From Saccharopolyspora elongata (GTDB lineage Bacteria; Actinomycetota; Actinomycetes; Mycobacteriales; Pseudonocardiaceae), in the NCBI RefSeq assembly GCF_004348985.1, contig NZ_SMKW01000026.1:54639-118638 (forward strand): a stretch of DNA of 64,000 nt, in the 5' to 3' direction. The notes beneath the pieces are model-generated. The model ran no database searches. It saw nothing but the letters and a program-made list of their open reading frames with translations, and had not been told where the DNA came from. The translations under genes and the position numbers were made by a program. This document shows positions 56,255-64,000 of this stretch, piece by piece. Position 1 is the first letter of the stretch, and every line of letters begins with the position of its first letter.

Positions 56255-57087
56255 TCGGCATCGTCCAGCAACTCGTCATCCTCCGGTTCGGCTCGGCGCG
56301 GACGGCCGGCTCGCAACGTGCGGGCCAGCACCAGGTTGAACGCCAGCGCGACCTCCCGCGCTCCCGGCGTGCCCCACTGGTGGATCGGCATGCACGCCCC
56401 TTGCGCCTGCTGCACGGCCAGCCGATCGGGCAGCGCGACCGGCAGCACCAGCGGGCCGAAGATGTCCCGCAGCTCGTCGATGCGGAACTGGTGCTCGTGG
56501 GAGCGCGGCCGAACCCGGTTGACGATGACGCCGAGCGGCTGCAAGTCCGGGTTGGTCGACTGGCGCTCGGCCTGCACCGCCTCGAACGCCCGCTGCACGC
56601 CGGAGACCGCGAAGATCGTCGGCTCGGTGACCAGCAGTGCGCGATCGGCGGCGATCAACGCGGAGCGGGTCAGCCGCCCCAGCGACGGCGGGCAGTCCAG
56701 CAGCACCAGCTGGTACGGCAGCTCGCCGTCGGCGATCAGGCCGTCCAATTCGGACAGTGCCGTGGTGAGGCGGGACAGGTGTTCGCCGTCGCCGTGCTGG
56801 CCGTTGTGGCTCTCGGCGTCCTCGGAACCGACCAGGACGTCGACCTCTTCGCCCCAGGAACTGCCGGTCACCGCCGCCCGCAGCACCTCCGGGCTCGGAT
56901 CGGCCAGGACGTCGCTGAGACCCTTGGTGGTCTCCTCCGGCTCCAGGCACGCGGTCGCGTTGCACTGCGGATCGAGGTCGACGACCAACGTCCGAACCCC
57001 GCGGCGCATGGCGGCCGAGGCAAGCCCGAGCACCACGGTCGTCTTGCCCACGCCACCCTTGAGACTCAGCACTGCCACCGTCTGCAC
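56251..57087 (-). CDS. ParA/MinD-family ATPase (orphan)
   Basis: 278 residues. Deviant Walker A SLKGGVGKTTVVLGLASA near residue 8, DLDPQCNATACLEP, LVLLDCPPSLGRLTRSALI, GVIVNRVRPRSHEHQFRIDE. No ParB or parS-like gene is adjacent, so it is unlikely to be the chromosome-partition ParA and may position another cargo. The acidic C-terminus (EPEDDELLDDAE) overlaps the LysE start. Confidence 0.9.
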   Translation of the reverse strand: MQTVAVLSLKGGVGKTTVVLGLASAAMRRGVRTLVVDLDPQCNATACLEPEETTKGLSDVLADPSPEVLRAAVTGSSWGEEVDVLVGSEDAESHNGQHGDGEHLSRLTTALSELDGLIADGELPYQLVLLDCPPSLGRLTRSALIAADRALLVTEPTIFAVSGVQRAFEAVQAERQSTNPDLQPLGVIVNRVRPRSHEHQFRIDELRDIFGPLVLPVALPDRLAVQQAQGACMPIHQWGTPGAREVALAFNLVLARTLRAGRPRRAEPEDDELLDDAE

Positions 57088-57250
57088 GGTCGTAGCCTAC
57101 GGAACCGGGGACCGTCCCAGAACTGCTCCCTGAAACTTGATCAACGTCGGTGGTGCGGGTGGCGGAACGGGTTCTGCGGAATGCCGCCAGGGATCCGCCG
57201 ATCCGCACTCCGGTGAAACCCGCCCGCGATCCCGCATTACGCTGCTCACC

Positions 57251-57982
57251 ATGAGATCCGACGCCGTCCACCAGGTGCTGGAAGCCGAACTCGACGCTGC
57301 GCGGCGGCGACGCGGCGGGCGCCCGCCGCGGGTGCTCGACGTCGGTGGCGGTAGCGGCGTGTGGGCCGTGCCGTTGGCTTCCGCGGGCTGCTCGGTGACG
57401 GTGGTCGATCCGAGCCCGAACGCGCTGGCGATGCTCCAGCGCCGGGCCGTCGACGCCGGGGTGGCCGACCAGATCACCCCGCTGCAGGGCGACACCGACG
57501 CGCTGGCGGCGTTCAGTCCGGAAGGCGGCGCCGATCTCGTGCTGGCGCACGGGCTTCTGGAGGTCGTCGACGACGTCGAAGCGGCGGTGGCGGCGCTGGC
57601 CGCGGCCACCGCACCCGGCGGCGCGGTGTCGGTGCTGGCCGCCAACCGGTACGCAGCGGTCCTGGGCTGGGCGCTGGCCGGCCGGCTAGCCGAGGCGTTG
57701 CAGCTGATCCAGGACCCGAACGGGCGGCTCGACGAGGCATCGGACACCCTGCAGCGTCGGTTCGACACCGACGGCCTGCGCGAGGCCCTGACGGGTGCCG
57801 GATTGGCCGTGGAGCTCATCCAGGGCCAAGGCGTGCTCAGCGACCTGGTGCCCGGCTCGGCGCTGGACAACAACCCCCGGGCGGCCGACACGATGGCCGA
57901 GCTGGAGCGGGCGGCGGCACGCCGAGCACCGCTGCGCGACATCGCGACCCGCCTACACGCCATCGCGCGCCGACCGGCCTGA
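57251..57982 (+). CDS. Class I SAM-dependent methyltransferase
   Basis: 243 residues. Motif I VLDVGGGSGVWAVPLASAGC, then VTVVDPSPNALAMLQRRAVD and DLVLAHGLLEVVDDVEAAV; the C-terminal part (FDTDGLREALTGAGLAVELI) is typical of small-molecule or tRNA-modifying methyltransferases. The substrate is not deducible. ATG 57251. Divergent from the ParA operon with a 163-bp gap, and followed after 230 bp by the DUF3040 gene. Confidence 0.88.
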   Translation: MRSDAVHQVLEAELDAARRRRGGRPPRVLDVGGGSGVWAVPLASAGCSVTVVDPSPNALAMLQRRAVDAGVADQITPLQGDTDALAAFSPEGGADLVLAHGLLEVVDDVEAAVAALAAATAPGGAVSVLAANRYAAVLGWALAGRLAEALQLIQDPNGRLDEASDTLQRRFDTDGLREALTGAGLAVELIQGQGVLSDLVPGSALDNNPRAADTMAELERAAARRAPLRDIATRLHAIARRPA

Positions 57983-58212
57983 CGTCGCCGTTTCCGCCAG
58001 GCGTGGCGGCGGGGCGCGGATCGATCACTGCCCCGAGGGGATGATGTCGGCAACCTCGCACAGTTCCGGTGCCGGGACCGGGTAGTACTCGCGTGCCGGG
58101 AACCGTATCCTCAGGGGTGACGCCCCCAAGCGTTCGCCGGTCCCCAGCCTGTGTGGGCAAGAGTCCACCGGGTCTCCGGCGCCACTGAGAGACCTGTGCC
58201 GGAGGAGGAGTC

Positions 58213-58632
58213 ATGCCACTCTCCGAGCACGAGCAGCGACAGCTCGAACAAATCGAGCGCGCGCTCTACGCCGAGGACCCCAAGTTCGCCTCCACCGTGC
58301 GCGGAGGACGGCTGCATCGCCCATCCAGACGCCGGCGGCTGCAGGGCATCGCCGTCTTCGTCCTGGGGTTGGCCCTGCTGGTAATCGGTGCGGTGATCCC
58401 GGCCCTCAGGCCGGCCGACATCCCCGTGTTGAGCGTGGTCGGCTTCCTCGTGATGTTCGGCGGAGCAGTGATCGTCCTGTCCGCGTTGCGCGGTGGCGGG
58501 GACGACATCGAATCGGGACTGGAGAACGGCGGTGGTGGTCGGCCGAAGCGGGGCGCAGACCGCAGCAAGCCCGGACGCAGCTCCTTCACGCAGCGCATGG
58601 AGGAGCGTTTCCGCAAACGCTTCGATCAATAG
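58213..58632 (+). CDS. DUF3040 membrane protein
   Basis: 139 residues. The DUF3040 start MPLSEHEQRQLEQIERALYA continues EDPKFAST; two membrane helices (about 45-65 and 73-92); a basic hydrophilic tail (SFTQRMEERFRKRFDQ). Conserved in actinobacteria upstream of the mraZ/dcw cluster; function unknown, membrane-located. ATG 58213 with GGAGGAG seven bases upstream. Confidence 0.9.
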   Translation: MPLSEHEQRQLEQIERALYAEDPKFASTVRGGRLHRPSRRRRLQGIAVFVLGLALLVIGAVIPALRPADIPVLSVVGFLVMFGGAVIVLSALRGGGDDIESGLENGGGGRPKRGADRSKPGRSSFTQRMEERFRKRFDQ

Positions 58633-58751
58633 CGGCTGATCGACCCGGAGATCGCCGTCGGTTCTGCTCCACTGAGCGGAACCGGCGGCGATCTCCGCTA
58701 TGCGCCCGCTTTCATCCGTGACCTGATCCCGGGCCAGGCACTGGGATTCGC

Positions 58752-58815
58752 GGTGATTTCGCGCGAAATCGCCGTTCTCCACGCCTGCCGGTTGGCGATT
58801 TCGCGCGAAATCGCC
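58752..58815. repeat. Family C palindromes, copies 2 and 3
   Basis: Two 22-bp palindromes, 58752-58773 (one mismatch) and 58794-58815 (perfect, half-site GGCGATTTCGC), starting 42 bp apart (about four helical turns). Located between convergent DUF3040 and tgpA, so they may terminate both, or bind a protein dimer of dimers. Confidence 0.8.
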
Positions 58816-58916
58816 ACCCCCGCGCCACCGGCTTCGTCACGGCAGCGGCAGATGCCTTCCCGAACGGGCGCTGCGGTAGCGCAAAGGTTCCCGGTCGGGC
58901 TGCACGTTGGTCCGGA

Positions 58917-61166
58917 TCAGCGGTTGGCCTGGCGGAGTTCCAGGACTGAGCGGGGGAACAGGCGCGAGCGCCAGTCCAGCGGTGCCGTGCGGCGGAGGCT
59001 GTCCAGGACGCCGCGCAGCGTCTCCGGGAGCGTCGCCTCCGGCTCCTGCCCCGGTGGTGCGTACCACTCCCGCTCCACCGCCACCACCAGCGCTCGCATC
59101 GCCTTGGCACCGGACTCGTCCAGGCTGTGGCGCTCGATCAGCCCCGTCGCGACCCGGCGCGCCGTATCGGCGGCCGCCGGCCGCGTTCCCCGGTCCTGGA
59201 ACTCGTCCAGCACCTCCCGCCACGCCATCCCCGCGGCGCCCTCCGCACCTTCGGCGACCGCGCGCAGCCGTCGCCTCCGGCGGATCTCCCGCACCACGGC
59301 CGGCGCCGCGAGCAGCACCGATCCCAGCACCAGGACGCCGATCACGACCGGCCACGGGTTCGAGCTCTCCGCCTCGCGCGGTGCCCGGGGGGTGCCGACG
59401 TCCGCGCCGTCCGGGTGCTCCGAACCGGGCACCGAGCCGGCGGTGGGCAGCGTGCTCGGCTGGGGCTGGCCGGGCTGCGGCGCCGGTTGCTGAGCCTGGT
59501 TCAACTCGCCGTCGAGGAACTCCGGCAGCGCGGCCCGGCCGTCGCTCAGCGGCGTCGGGTCGAAGGTCTGCCAGCCCCAGCCGGGGAAGTACGCCTCGAC
59601 CCAGGCGTGCGCGTCCTCGGTGGTGATCACCCGCTCGTCGCCGTCGCGGTAGCCGGGGGTGAAGCCGATCGCCACCCGGGACGGGATGCCGACCGAGCGC
59701 AGCAGCACCGCCATCGACGAGGCGTACTGCTCGCAGAACCCGCGCTTGCCGCGGAACAGGAAGTCGGACAGGGCGTCGCCGCCGGTCGACGGGGCCGTCT
59801 GCAGGTCGTAGCGGAAGCCGTTGGCCGGGTCGGTGAAGTAGCGGTTGAGCGCGACCGCCTTGTCGAAGTCGGTGGGCGCGTTCGCGGTGAGCCGCCTGGC
59901 CAGGTCGGCGACCTGGGGCGGGATTCCCGCGGTGTCCAGGTAGGCGGGCGCGATCGGCGCCGGGCCGTGGGCCTGGCGCAGCTGGTCCGGCGTCGGCCGC
60001 TGGACGAGCAGCTGCTCGACGTAGGGGCGGCTTTCCTGGTTGGTCTGGGTGAACACGATCCCGGCGGCCGGGTCGTAGCGCCAGTTCGTGCCCATCCCCG
60101 AGACGAACAGCGGGACGCCGAACACCGGCAGCCACGGGTCGCGGTAGCCGATCGGCTGGATCTCGACCCGCTCGTAGTCGCCGAGCATGATGTCCGTGCC
60201 GTCGGGCAGCGCGAGCTTGGCGTTGGCCTCGACGCCCTGGGTGAGGCCCTCCAGCTCCCAGCCGCGCTCCGGGTCGAACTTCCGCAGCGTCATCGCCCGC
60301 AGGTAGGTGTCCTGCCGCAGGCCGCGGACCCGGAACAGCTCGACGACGCGGTCCCGGTTGAGCTGGCCGCGCAGCGAGGTGAACGGCTGCAGCCCGATGC
60401 CGTCGGTGCCGCTGAACTGCTCCGGCACGGATCCCGGCAGCCGGCCCTCGGTGCCGACGCCGGTGAACACCACGCCCGTGAGCACCGCGATCACCCCGGC
60501 GGTTCCGGCGATCGTGGCGGTGGAGCGGCCGAACACGGTGTGCGCGACCTGGTTGCGGTCCTCCTGCCGCCGCCACCTGCGGTGCTGGCCGCCCGAGGCC
60601 AGCAGCACGGCGTAGCCCAGCGCGCCGGCGGTGAAGGCCCACCACGGCAGCATGTTGTCGGCCAGCGACGCCGGGACGGCGAACACGCACAGCAGCACCA
60701 GCCCGGCCACCGCCGGGCTGCGGTAGGTCACCACGATGACGTCGACCGCCAGCGCGACCAGCCCCATGCCGAGGCAGACCATCAACTGCAGCGCCGGTTC
60801 GGCGGGTACCGGCGGCACCCCGGTCCGCACCAGGTCACCGGACTCGGCCAGCAAGCGGCCGAGCTCCCCGAGGGCCGCCGGGCCGGGCAGCACGCCGAGC
60901 ACCGCGCTCTCGGCGAATTGCGCGGTCAGGACCACCAGCAGGCCGAACAGCTGCGCGAGCACGGTCAGCGGCAGCGACCACCGGACCCGGCGGCACAGCG
61001 CCCCGATGACCGCGACGGCCAGCACGGTGACCATCGCGGGGAAGACCCACCGGCTGTCGGCCAGCACCCCGGCGAACGCCGTCGACGCGCACAGCACGGC
61101 CAGCGCCGCGGCCGCGGTCGCCACCAACGACATGTCGATGGCCGCCGTCATCCGGTTCGCGGTCAC
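58917..61166 (-). CDS. TgpA-type membrane transglutaminase (DUF3488/transglutaminase core)
   Basis: 749 residues. About six N-terminal membrane helices (about 10-210), DUF3488, then the extracytoplasmic transglutaminase core with KRGFCEQYASSMAVLLRSVG (Cys about 477), ITTEDAHAWVEAYFPGWGWQ (His about 519) and TFDPTP (Asp about 532). One more C-terminal membrane helix (about 615, WPVVIGVLVLGSVLLAAPAV) precedes a cytoplasmic tail. The GTG start 61166 shares GTGA with the DUF58 stop. Part of the conserved moxR-DUF58-tgpA set next to the dcw cluster, suspected to act in envelope maturation. Confidence 0.92.
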   Translation of the reverse strand: MTANRMTAAIDMSLVATAAAALAVLCASTAFAGVLADSRWVFPAMVTVLAVAVIGALCRRVRWSLPLTVLAQLFGLLVVLTAQFAESAVLGVLPGPAALGELGRLLAESGDLVRTGVPPVPAEPALQLMVCLGMGLVALAVDVIVVTYRSPAVAGLVLLCVFAVPASLADNMLPWWAFTAGALGYAVLLASGGQHRRWRRQEDRNQVAHTVFGRSTATIAGTAGVIAVLTGVVFTGVGTEGRLPGSVPEQFSGTDGIGLQPFTSLRGQLNRDRVVELFRVRGLRQDTYLRAMTLRKFDPERGWELEGLTQGVEANAKLALPDGTDIMLGDYERVEIQPIGYRDPWLPVFGVPLFVSGMGTNWRYDPAAGIVFTQTNQESRPYVEQLLVQRPTPDQLRQAHGPAPIAPAYLDTAGIPPQVADLARRLTANAPTDFDKAVALNRYFTDPANGFRYDLQTAPSTGGDALSDFLFRGKRGFCEQYASSMAVLLRSVGIPSRVAIGFTPGYRDGDERVITTEDAHAWVEAYFPGWGWQTFDPTPLSDGRAALPEFLDGELNQAQQPAPQPGQPQPSTLPTAGSVPGSEHPDGADVGTPRAPREAESSNPWPVVIGVLVLGSVLLAAPAVVREIRRRRRLRAVAEGAEGAAGMAWREVLDEFQDRGTRPAAADTARRVATGLIERHSLDESGAKAMRALVVAVEREWYAPPGQEPEATLPETLRGVLDSLRRTAPLDWRSRLFPRSVLELRQANR

Positions 61167-62416
61167 GTCGCGACCTCCGATTCCGGTGCGGTCGTCTCCC
61201 GGCAGAGCCGCTGCCAGACGTCGGAGATCGCGACCCCCGGGCCGTCCACGACGACCACCGTCCAGCCGGCCGCGCGCAGCCGCCGGGCGGTCTGCTGCGG
61301 GTCGAAACCGCCGCCGTTCTCCCCGTTCCAGGCGCCGACGTCGAGCAGCAGCGCGAGGCTTCGAGTCTCTTGTGGACGGAGCTTTGTCAGCTCGGCGACC
61401 GCCGCGGTGGTCGTCTCGCCGAGCACCGCGATGAGCTCCTGCCCGCTGCCCGGGTCGCGGGTGGCCACCAGGTCGCGCTGCGGCGAACTGCGCACCGCGG
61501 CCAGCGCGTCCAGCACCGCGTCGTCGTCGTGCCCGCCGTCGGACGGCCCGGCGCCGCCGGTCAGCACCTGCCCGTCCTCGGTGACCAGCCGGACCTGCTG
61601 GCCGCTCTGGTGCAGGTGCAGGCAGATGCTGGCCGCCGCGGAGATCGCCCACTCGACGCTGCTGCGCGCGCCGCTGCCCCGGTGGGCTGCCGAGCGCCGG
61701 TCCAGCAGCACCGTGACGCCGCCGTGCCAGGGCCGTTCTTCGACCCGCACCATCAGCTCGTCGCGGCGCGCGGTGGACTTCCAGTGCACCCGCCGGATGT
61801 CGTCGCCGTGCCGGTACTGCCGCACCATCGTGTCGTCATCGCCGTGCCCGGAGCGCAGGCGGGTCGTGCCGTCGTCGCCGGTGCCCAGTCCGGAACCGGC
61901 GGGCAGCCCGGTGAGCCGGAACACACTCGGCACCGCCACCAGCCGGTTGCGGCCGGCGAGTTCCCGTTCGAACTCGGAGAGCCCGAAGGGATCGTTGATC
62001 CGGGTGCGCAGCGGCCCGATGTGGTGAATGCCGCGCAGCGTGGGCGTCACCGAGTACTCCAGGATCGTGCCGCCGTGCCGGGGCGCCGCGTCCAGCCGGA
62101 ACCGCGGCCGCCCGCCGAGCGCGTGCGGGGTGTTGTCCTCCAGCACCAGCCCGTCGACCGGGAGCCGGCCGCTGCCGGTGACGTGCAGCTGGACGCTTGC
62201 CTCGGTGCCGACCGGGACACGTGGCTGCACCACCTGCCGCCGGGCCGCGATGCCGAACCGGGTGCGGCTGGCGAGCACCAGCGCCAGCAGCGGCAGCGCG
62301 ATCACGAACGCCGACACCCGCAGGAGGTCCCGCTCGTCCAGCACGAGCGCGCAGATGCCGGCGGCCACGCCCGCCGCCAGCAGGCAGCGCCCGCGGATGG
62401 TCAGCCCCGAGAGCAC
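61163..62416 (-). CDS. DUF58 protein (vWA-like)
   Basis: 417 residues. Two N-terminal membrane helices (CLLAAGVAAGICALVLDERD and FVIALPLLALVLASR), then DUF58 with the signature DPFGLSEFERELAGRN, the strongly conserved YRHGDDIRRVHWKSTARRDE and LMVRVEERPWHGGVTVLLDR. Partner of MoxR ATPases; the vWA-like domain binds metal and proteins. It begins 2 bases after the moxR stop and overlaps tgpA by 4. Confidence 0.9.
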   Translation of the reverse strand: MLSGLTIRGRCLLAAGVAAGICALVLDERDLLRVSAFVIALPLLALVLASRTRFGIAARRQVVQPRVPVGTEASVQLHVTGSGRLPVDGLVLEDNTPHALGGRPRFRLDAAPRHGGTILEYSVTPTLRGIHHIGPLRTRINDPFGLSEFERELAGRNRLVAVPSVFRLTGLPAGSGLGTGDDGTTRLRSGHGDDDTMVRQYRHGDDIRRVHWKSTARRDELMVRVEERPWHGGVTVLLDRRSAAHRGSGARSSVEWAISAAASICLHLHQSGQQVRLVTEDGQVLTGGAGPSDGGHDDDAVLDALAAVRSSPQRDLVATRDPGSGQELIAVLGETTTAAVAELTKLRPQETRSLALLLDVGAWNGENGGGFDPQQTARRLRAAGWTVVVVDGPGVAISDVWQRLCRETTAPESEVAT

Positions 62417-62418
62417 GA

Positions 62419-63438
62419 CTACCTGCGTTCGCCGTCGCTGTCGCCGCGCGGCACCGGGATCCGGTTGAGCAGCTGCCGCACCAGGTCCGTTGCCGAGCGG
62501 CGCGACGCGCGGGCCTCGCTGGTCAGCACCAGCCGGTGGGCCAGCACCGGGACGGCGATCGCCTGCACGTCGTCGGGGACGACGAACTCACGACCGGACA
62601 GCGCGGCCTGCGCGCGGGCCGCGCGGACCAGCTGCAGGGTCGAGCGGGGCGAGGCGCCCAGCCGCAGCTCGGGCAGCTGGCGCGTCGCCGTCACCAGGTC
62701 GATCGCGTAGCGGCGGATCTCGGTGGACAGGTGCACCCGGCGCACGGCCCGCAACAAGGCCTGCACCTCGCCGCCGTCGGCGACGGGGCGCAGGTCGCGC
62801 AGCGGGTCGTGCCCGGCGTGCTCGTCCACCATCGCCAGCTCCGCCTTGGCGTCCGGGTAGCCGATCGACACCCGGGTCGTGAAGCGGTCGCGCTGCGCCT
62901 CGGGGAGGGCGTAGGTGCCTTCCATCTCGATCGGGTTCTGGGTGGCGATCACCATGAACGGCGCGCTGAGCCGGTAGGTCTCGCCGTCGACGGTGACCTG
63001 GTTCTCCTCCATGCACTCCAGCAGCGCCGACTGGGTCTTCGGCGAGGCCCGGTTGATCTCGTCGCCGACGACGATGTTGGCGAACACCGGGCCGGGCCGG
63101 AACTCGAAGGACTCGGTCTGCCGGTTGTAGATGGACACGCCGGTGATGTCGCTGGGCAGCAGGTCCGGGGTGAACTGGATCCGGCTCACCGAGCAGTCGA
63201 TGGACCGGGCCAGGGCCTTGGCCAGCGAGGTCTTGCCGACCCCGGGCACGTCCTCGACGAGCAGGTGGCCCTCGGCGAGCATGGTGACCAGCGCCACCCG
63301 CACCACCTCGGGCTTGCCCACCAGGACCTGCTCGACGTTGGCGGCGATGCGCTGGATGGTGCCGTGCAGCCGGTCGATGCTCGGTGCGGGCTCGGTGCCG
63401 GCCGGCGCGGCGCCGGACAGCTGGGCTTCAGGCGTCAC
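62419..63438 (-). CDS. MoxR-family AAA+ ATPase
   Basis: 339 residues. AAA+ motifs: Walker A EDVPGVGKTSLAKALARS, VVGDEINRASPKTQSALLEC (Walker B and sensor I), MVIATQNPIEMEGTYALPEA QRDRF split by no gap, and the C-terminal lid. MoxR proteins act as chaperones that mature cofactor- or vWA-containing partners, here DUF58 and TgpA. The GTG at 63438 has a perfect AGGAGG; longer upstream frames are spurious. Divergent from mraZ. Confidence 0.93.
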   Translation of the reverse strand: MTPEAQLSGAAPAGTEPAPSIDRLHGTIQRIAANVEQVLVGKPEVVRVALVTMLAEGHLLVEDVPGVGKTSLAKALARSIDCSVSRIQFTPDLLPSDITGVSIYNRQTESFEFRPGPVFANIVVGDEINRASPKTQSALLECMEENQVTVDGETYRLSAPFMVIATQNPIEMEGTYALPEAQRDRFTTRVSIGYPDAKAELAMVDEHAGHDPLRDLRPVADGGEVQALLRAVRRVHLSTEIRRYAIDLVTATRQLPELRLGASPRSTLQLVRAARAQAALSGREFVVPDDVQAIAVPVLAHRLVLTSEARASRRSATDLVRQLLNRIPVPRGDSDGERR

Positions 63439-63851
63439 GCCACCTCCTGCGTGTTGCGGCGCGGCAGCACGCCGGAACGGTCGCGCATGCGAACCTCCAA
63501 AGTCTGCGGCCGGCGGGCGGTCGTCGCGGTCCGCGCCGGCATCGCCCGGCAAAGCGGAAACGATCACCTGATCGAGACCGGCGGGCACGTGCAGTGTGCC
63601 AAACCGGCGGTGCCCGGCGGGACACCCGCACCGAACCTCGCCGCGGGCGGCGGACCGCCTCGCCCCACTTCGCCCCACCGCGCTCGCGCCACCGGTCGGC
63701 CACCGGTGCCCGGTCGGGCGGTTCCCGAGCATAACCGCGCGTCCCGACGGGTTGATCAAGGTCGGGCGGGCGAAACCCCCCACTTCACCGCCACGCTGTG
63801 CTACCAGCGCAAACGGGGCCAATCCTGCCGGGGGAACCGGGGCAACTCGTG
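63439..63851. other. Divergent intergenic region between moxR and mraZ
   Basis: 412 bp without a credible gene on either strand; open frames here lack family features or ribosome-binding sites. It contains a minus-strand pair of GTGGGG boxes (63663-63678) and a related single CCCCCACTTCACC site near 63779. It presumably carries the moxR promoter. Confidence 0.6.
63663..63678 (-). promoter_or_regulatory. Minus-strand pair of GTGGGG boxes facing moxR
   Basis: CCCCAC at 63663-63668 and 63673-63678, that is GTGGGG-CGAA-GTGGGG on the minus strand with the same 10-bp period as the mraZ boxes on the other side, 225 bp upstream of the moxR start. Confidence 0.5.
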
Positions 63852-63879
63852 TTGACGGTGGAGTGAAGTGGGGTAGTGT
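63852..63879 (+). promoter_or_regulatory. Probable mraZ (dcw cluster) promoter
   Basis: TTGACG (63852-63857), 16-bp spacer, TAGTGT (63874-63879). Four GTGGRG boxes overlap it. The first dcw gene itself starts beyond the window. Confidence 0.6.
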
Positions 63880-63893
63880 GGGGGAAGGTGGGG
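63858..63893 (+). promoter_or_regulatory. MraZ-box array, four GTGGRG repeats at exact 10-bp period
   Basis: GTGGAG at 63858, GTGGGG at 63868, 63878 and 63888. MraZ is known to repress its own operon by binding closely spaced short G-rich repeats upstream of mraZ; the exact helical spacing and overlap with the promoter fit that. The call rests on motif and on the moxR-side context, since mraZ is out of view. Confidence 0.75.
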
Positions 63894-63920
63894 CAAACGG
63901 GGGTCCTGCTGCTTGAAGTA

Positions 63921-63970
63921 GGCACTGCTTCAGGTGGGGCACTGCTTCAGGTGGGCACTGCTTCCGATGG
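63921..63970 (+). repeat. Tandem 17-bp repeats in the mraZ leader
   Basis: GGCACTGCTTCAGGTGG at 63921-63937 and again at 63938-63954, then a degenerate 16-bp copy (63955-63970). They lie in the presumed mraZ 5' untranslated region, which may run past the window end. Confidence 0.8.
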
Positions 63971-64000
63971 CCATAGGGTTTTGGCGACCAGCGGGAGCAG

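Noticed and set aside
56251..57087. ParA homolog as chromosome-partition ParA near the replication origin
   Set aside because: No parB, rsmG, mnmE/trmE, dnaA, or parS-like 16-bp sites are nearby; the surroundings are dcw-proximal, not origin-proximal.
57149..57168. Fifth full family A copy
   Set aside because: Only about 17-20 bases match one end of the element and the rest is absent; at most a remnant.
63921..63970. Possible CRISPR array
   Set aside because: The repeat units are 17 bp, directly abutting, with no spacers and no cas genes nearby; it is a plain tandem repeat.

Overview
The window is chromosomal DNA of a high-GC actinomycete. GTG and TTG starts are frequent and the genes are dense. 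Gene order matches the conserved actinobacterial core: nusA-ylxR-infB-rbfA-nrnA-dinF, truB-ribF-rpsO-pnp, dapB, thyX, dapA-rnj, ftsK, argA, rimO, pgsA-cinA-clgR-pspA-pspM, and finally moxR-DUF58-tgpA running away from what looks like the mraZ promoter. Gene content and order fit Pseudonocardiaceae, perhaps Saccharopolyspora; the genus is an inference from gene order and protein flavour, not from a search. No rRNA, tRNA, CRISPR array, intact insertion sequence or prophage was seen.

Layout. 1-18.6 kb: translation and RNA-metabolism core (3' end of nusA, ylxR, infB, DUF503, rbfA, nrnA, a MATE exporter, def, truB, a lipoprotein, ribF, an XRE regulator, thpR, rpsO, pnp, an M16 protease, dapB). 19.1-25.4 kb: an accessory island. 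It begins with a decayed LuxR-type response regulator, then has a Cys-Cys-ending leader peptide with an apparently leaderless promoter, a secreted SBP56-family (methanethiol-oxidase-like) protein, a CopD-like membrane protein with a large C-terminal domain, a YeeE/YedE sulfur transporter and two secreted microproteins. I infer a cysteine-controlled organosulfur scavenging system; this is the best candidate for an undescribed system here. 25.5-31 kb: accessory genes (VTT membrane protein, GNAT, AlkX/YcaQ glycosylase, HxlR regulator with a divergent F420-type reductase, and a DUF4097/RHH pair with a phased operator array). 31-43 kb: thyX, a Ser/Thr kinase, dapA, rnj, a chaplin-like microprotein, an S33 peptidase, an acyltransferase and ftsK. 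43-54.6 kb: a sialidase-like secreted protein, LldD, secreted phospholipase A2, tandem argA copies with an iron-box-like site, rimO, pgsA, cinA, clgR, pspA, pspM and a nucleobase permease. 54.8-64 kb: nei (apparent CTG start), LysE and ParA in one operon, a methyltransferase, DUF3040, then tgpA, DUF58 and moxR, and the mraZ control region with four GTGGRG boxes at exact 10-bp spacing.

Three dispersed intergenic families recur. Family A is a structured element of about 155-175 bp (four full copies and one partial). Family B is a pair of three-hairpin elements 38 kb apart in opposite orientation, both between convergent genes. Family C is a 22-bp palindrome (three copies). Strong GC-rich hairpins close most operons.
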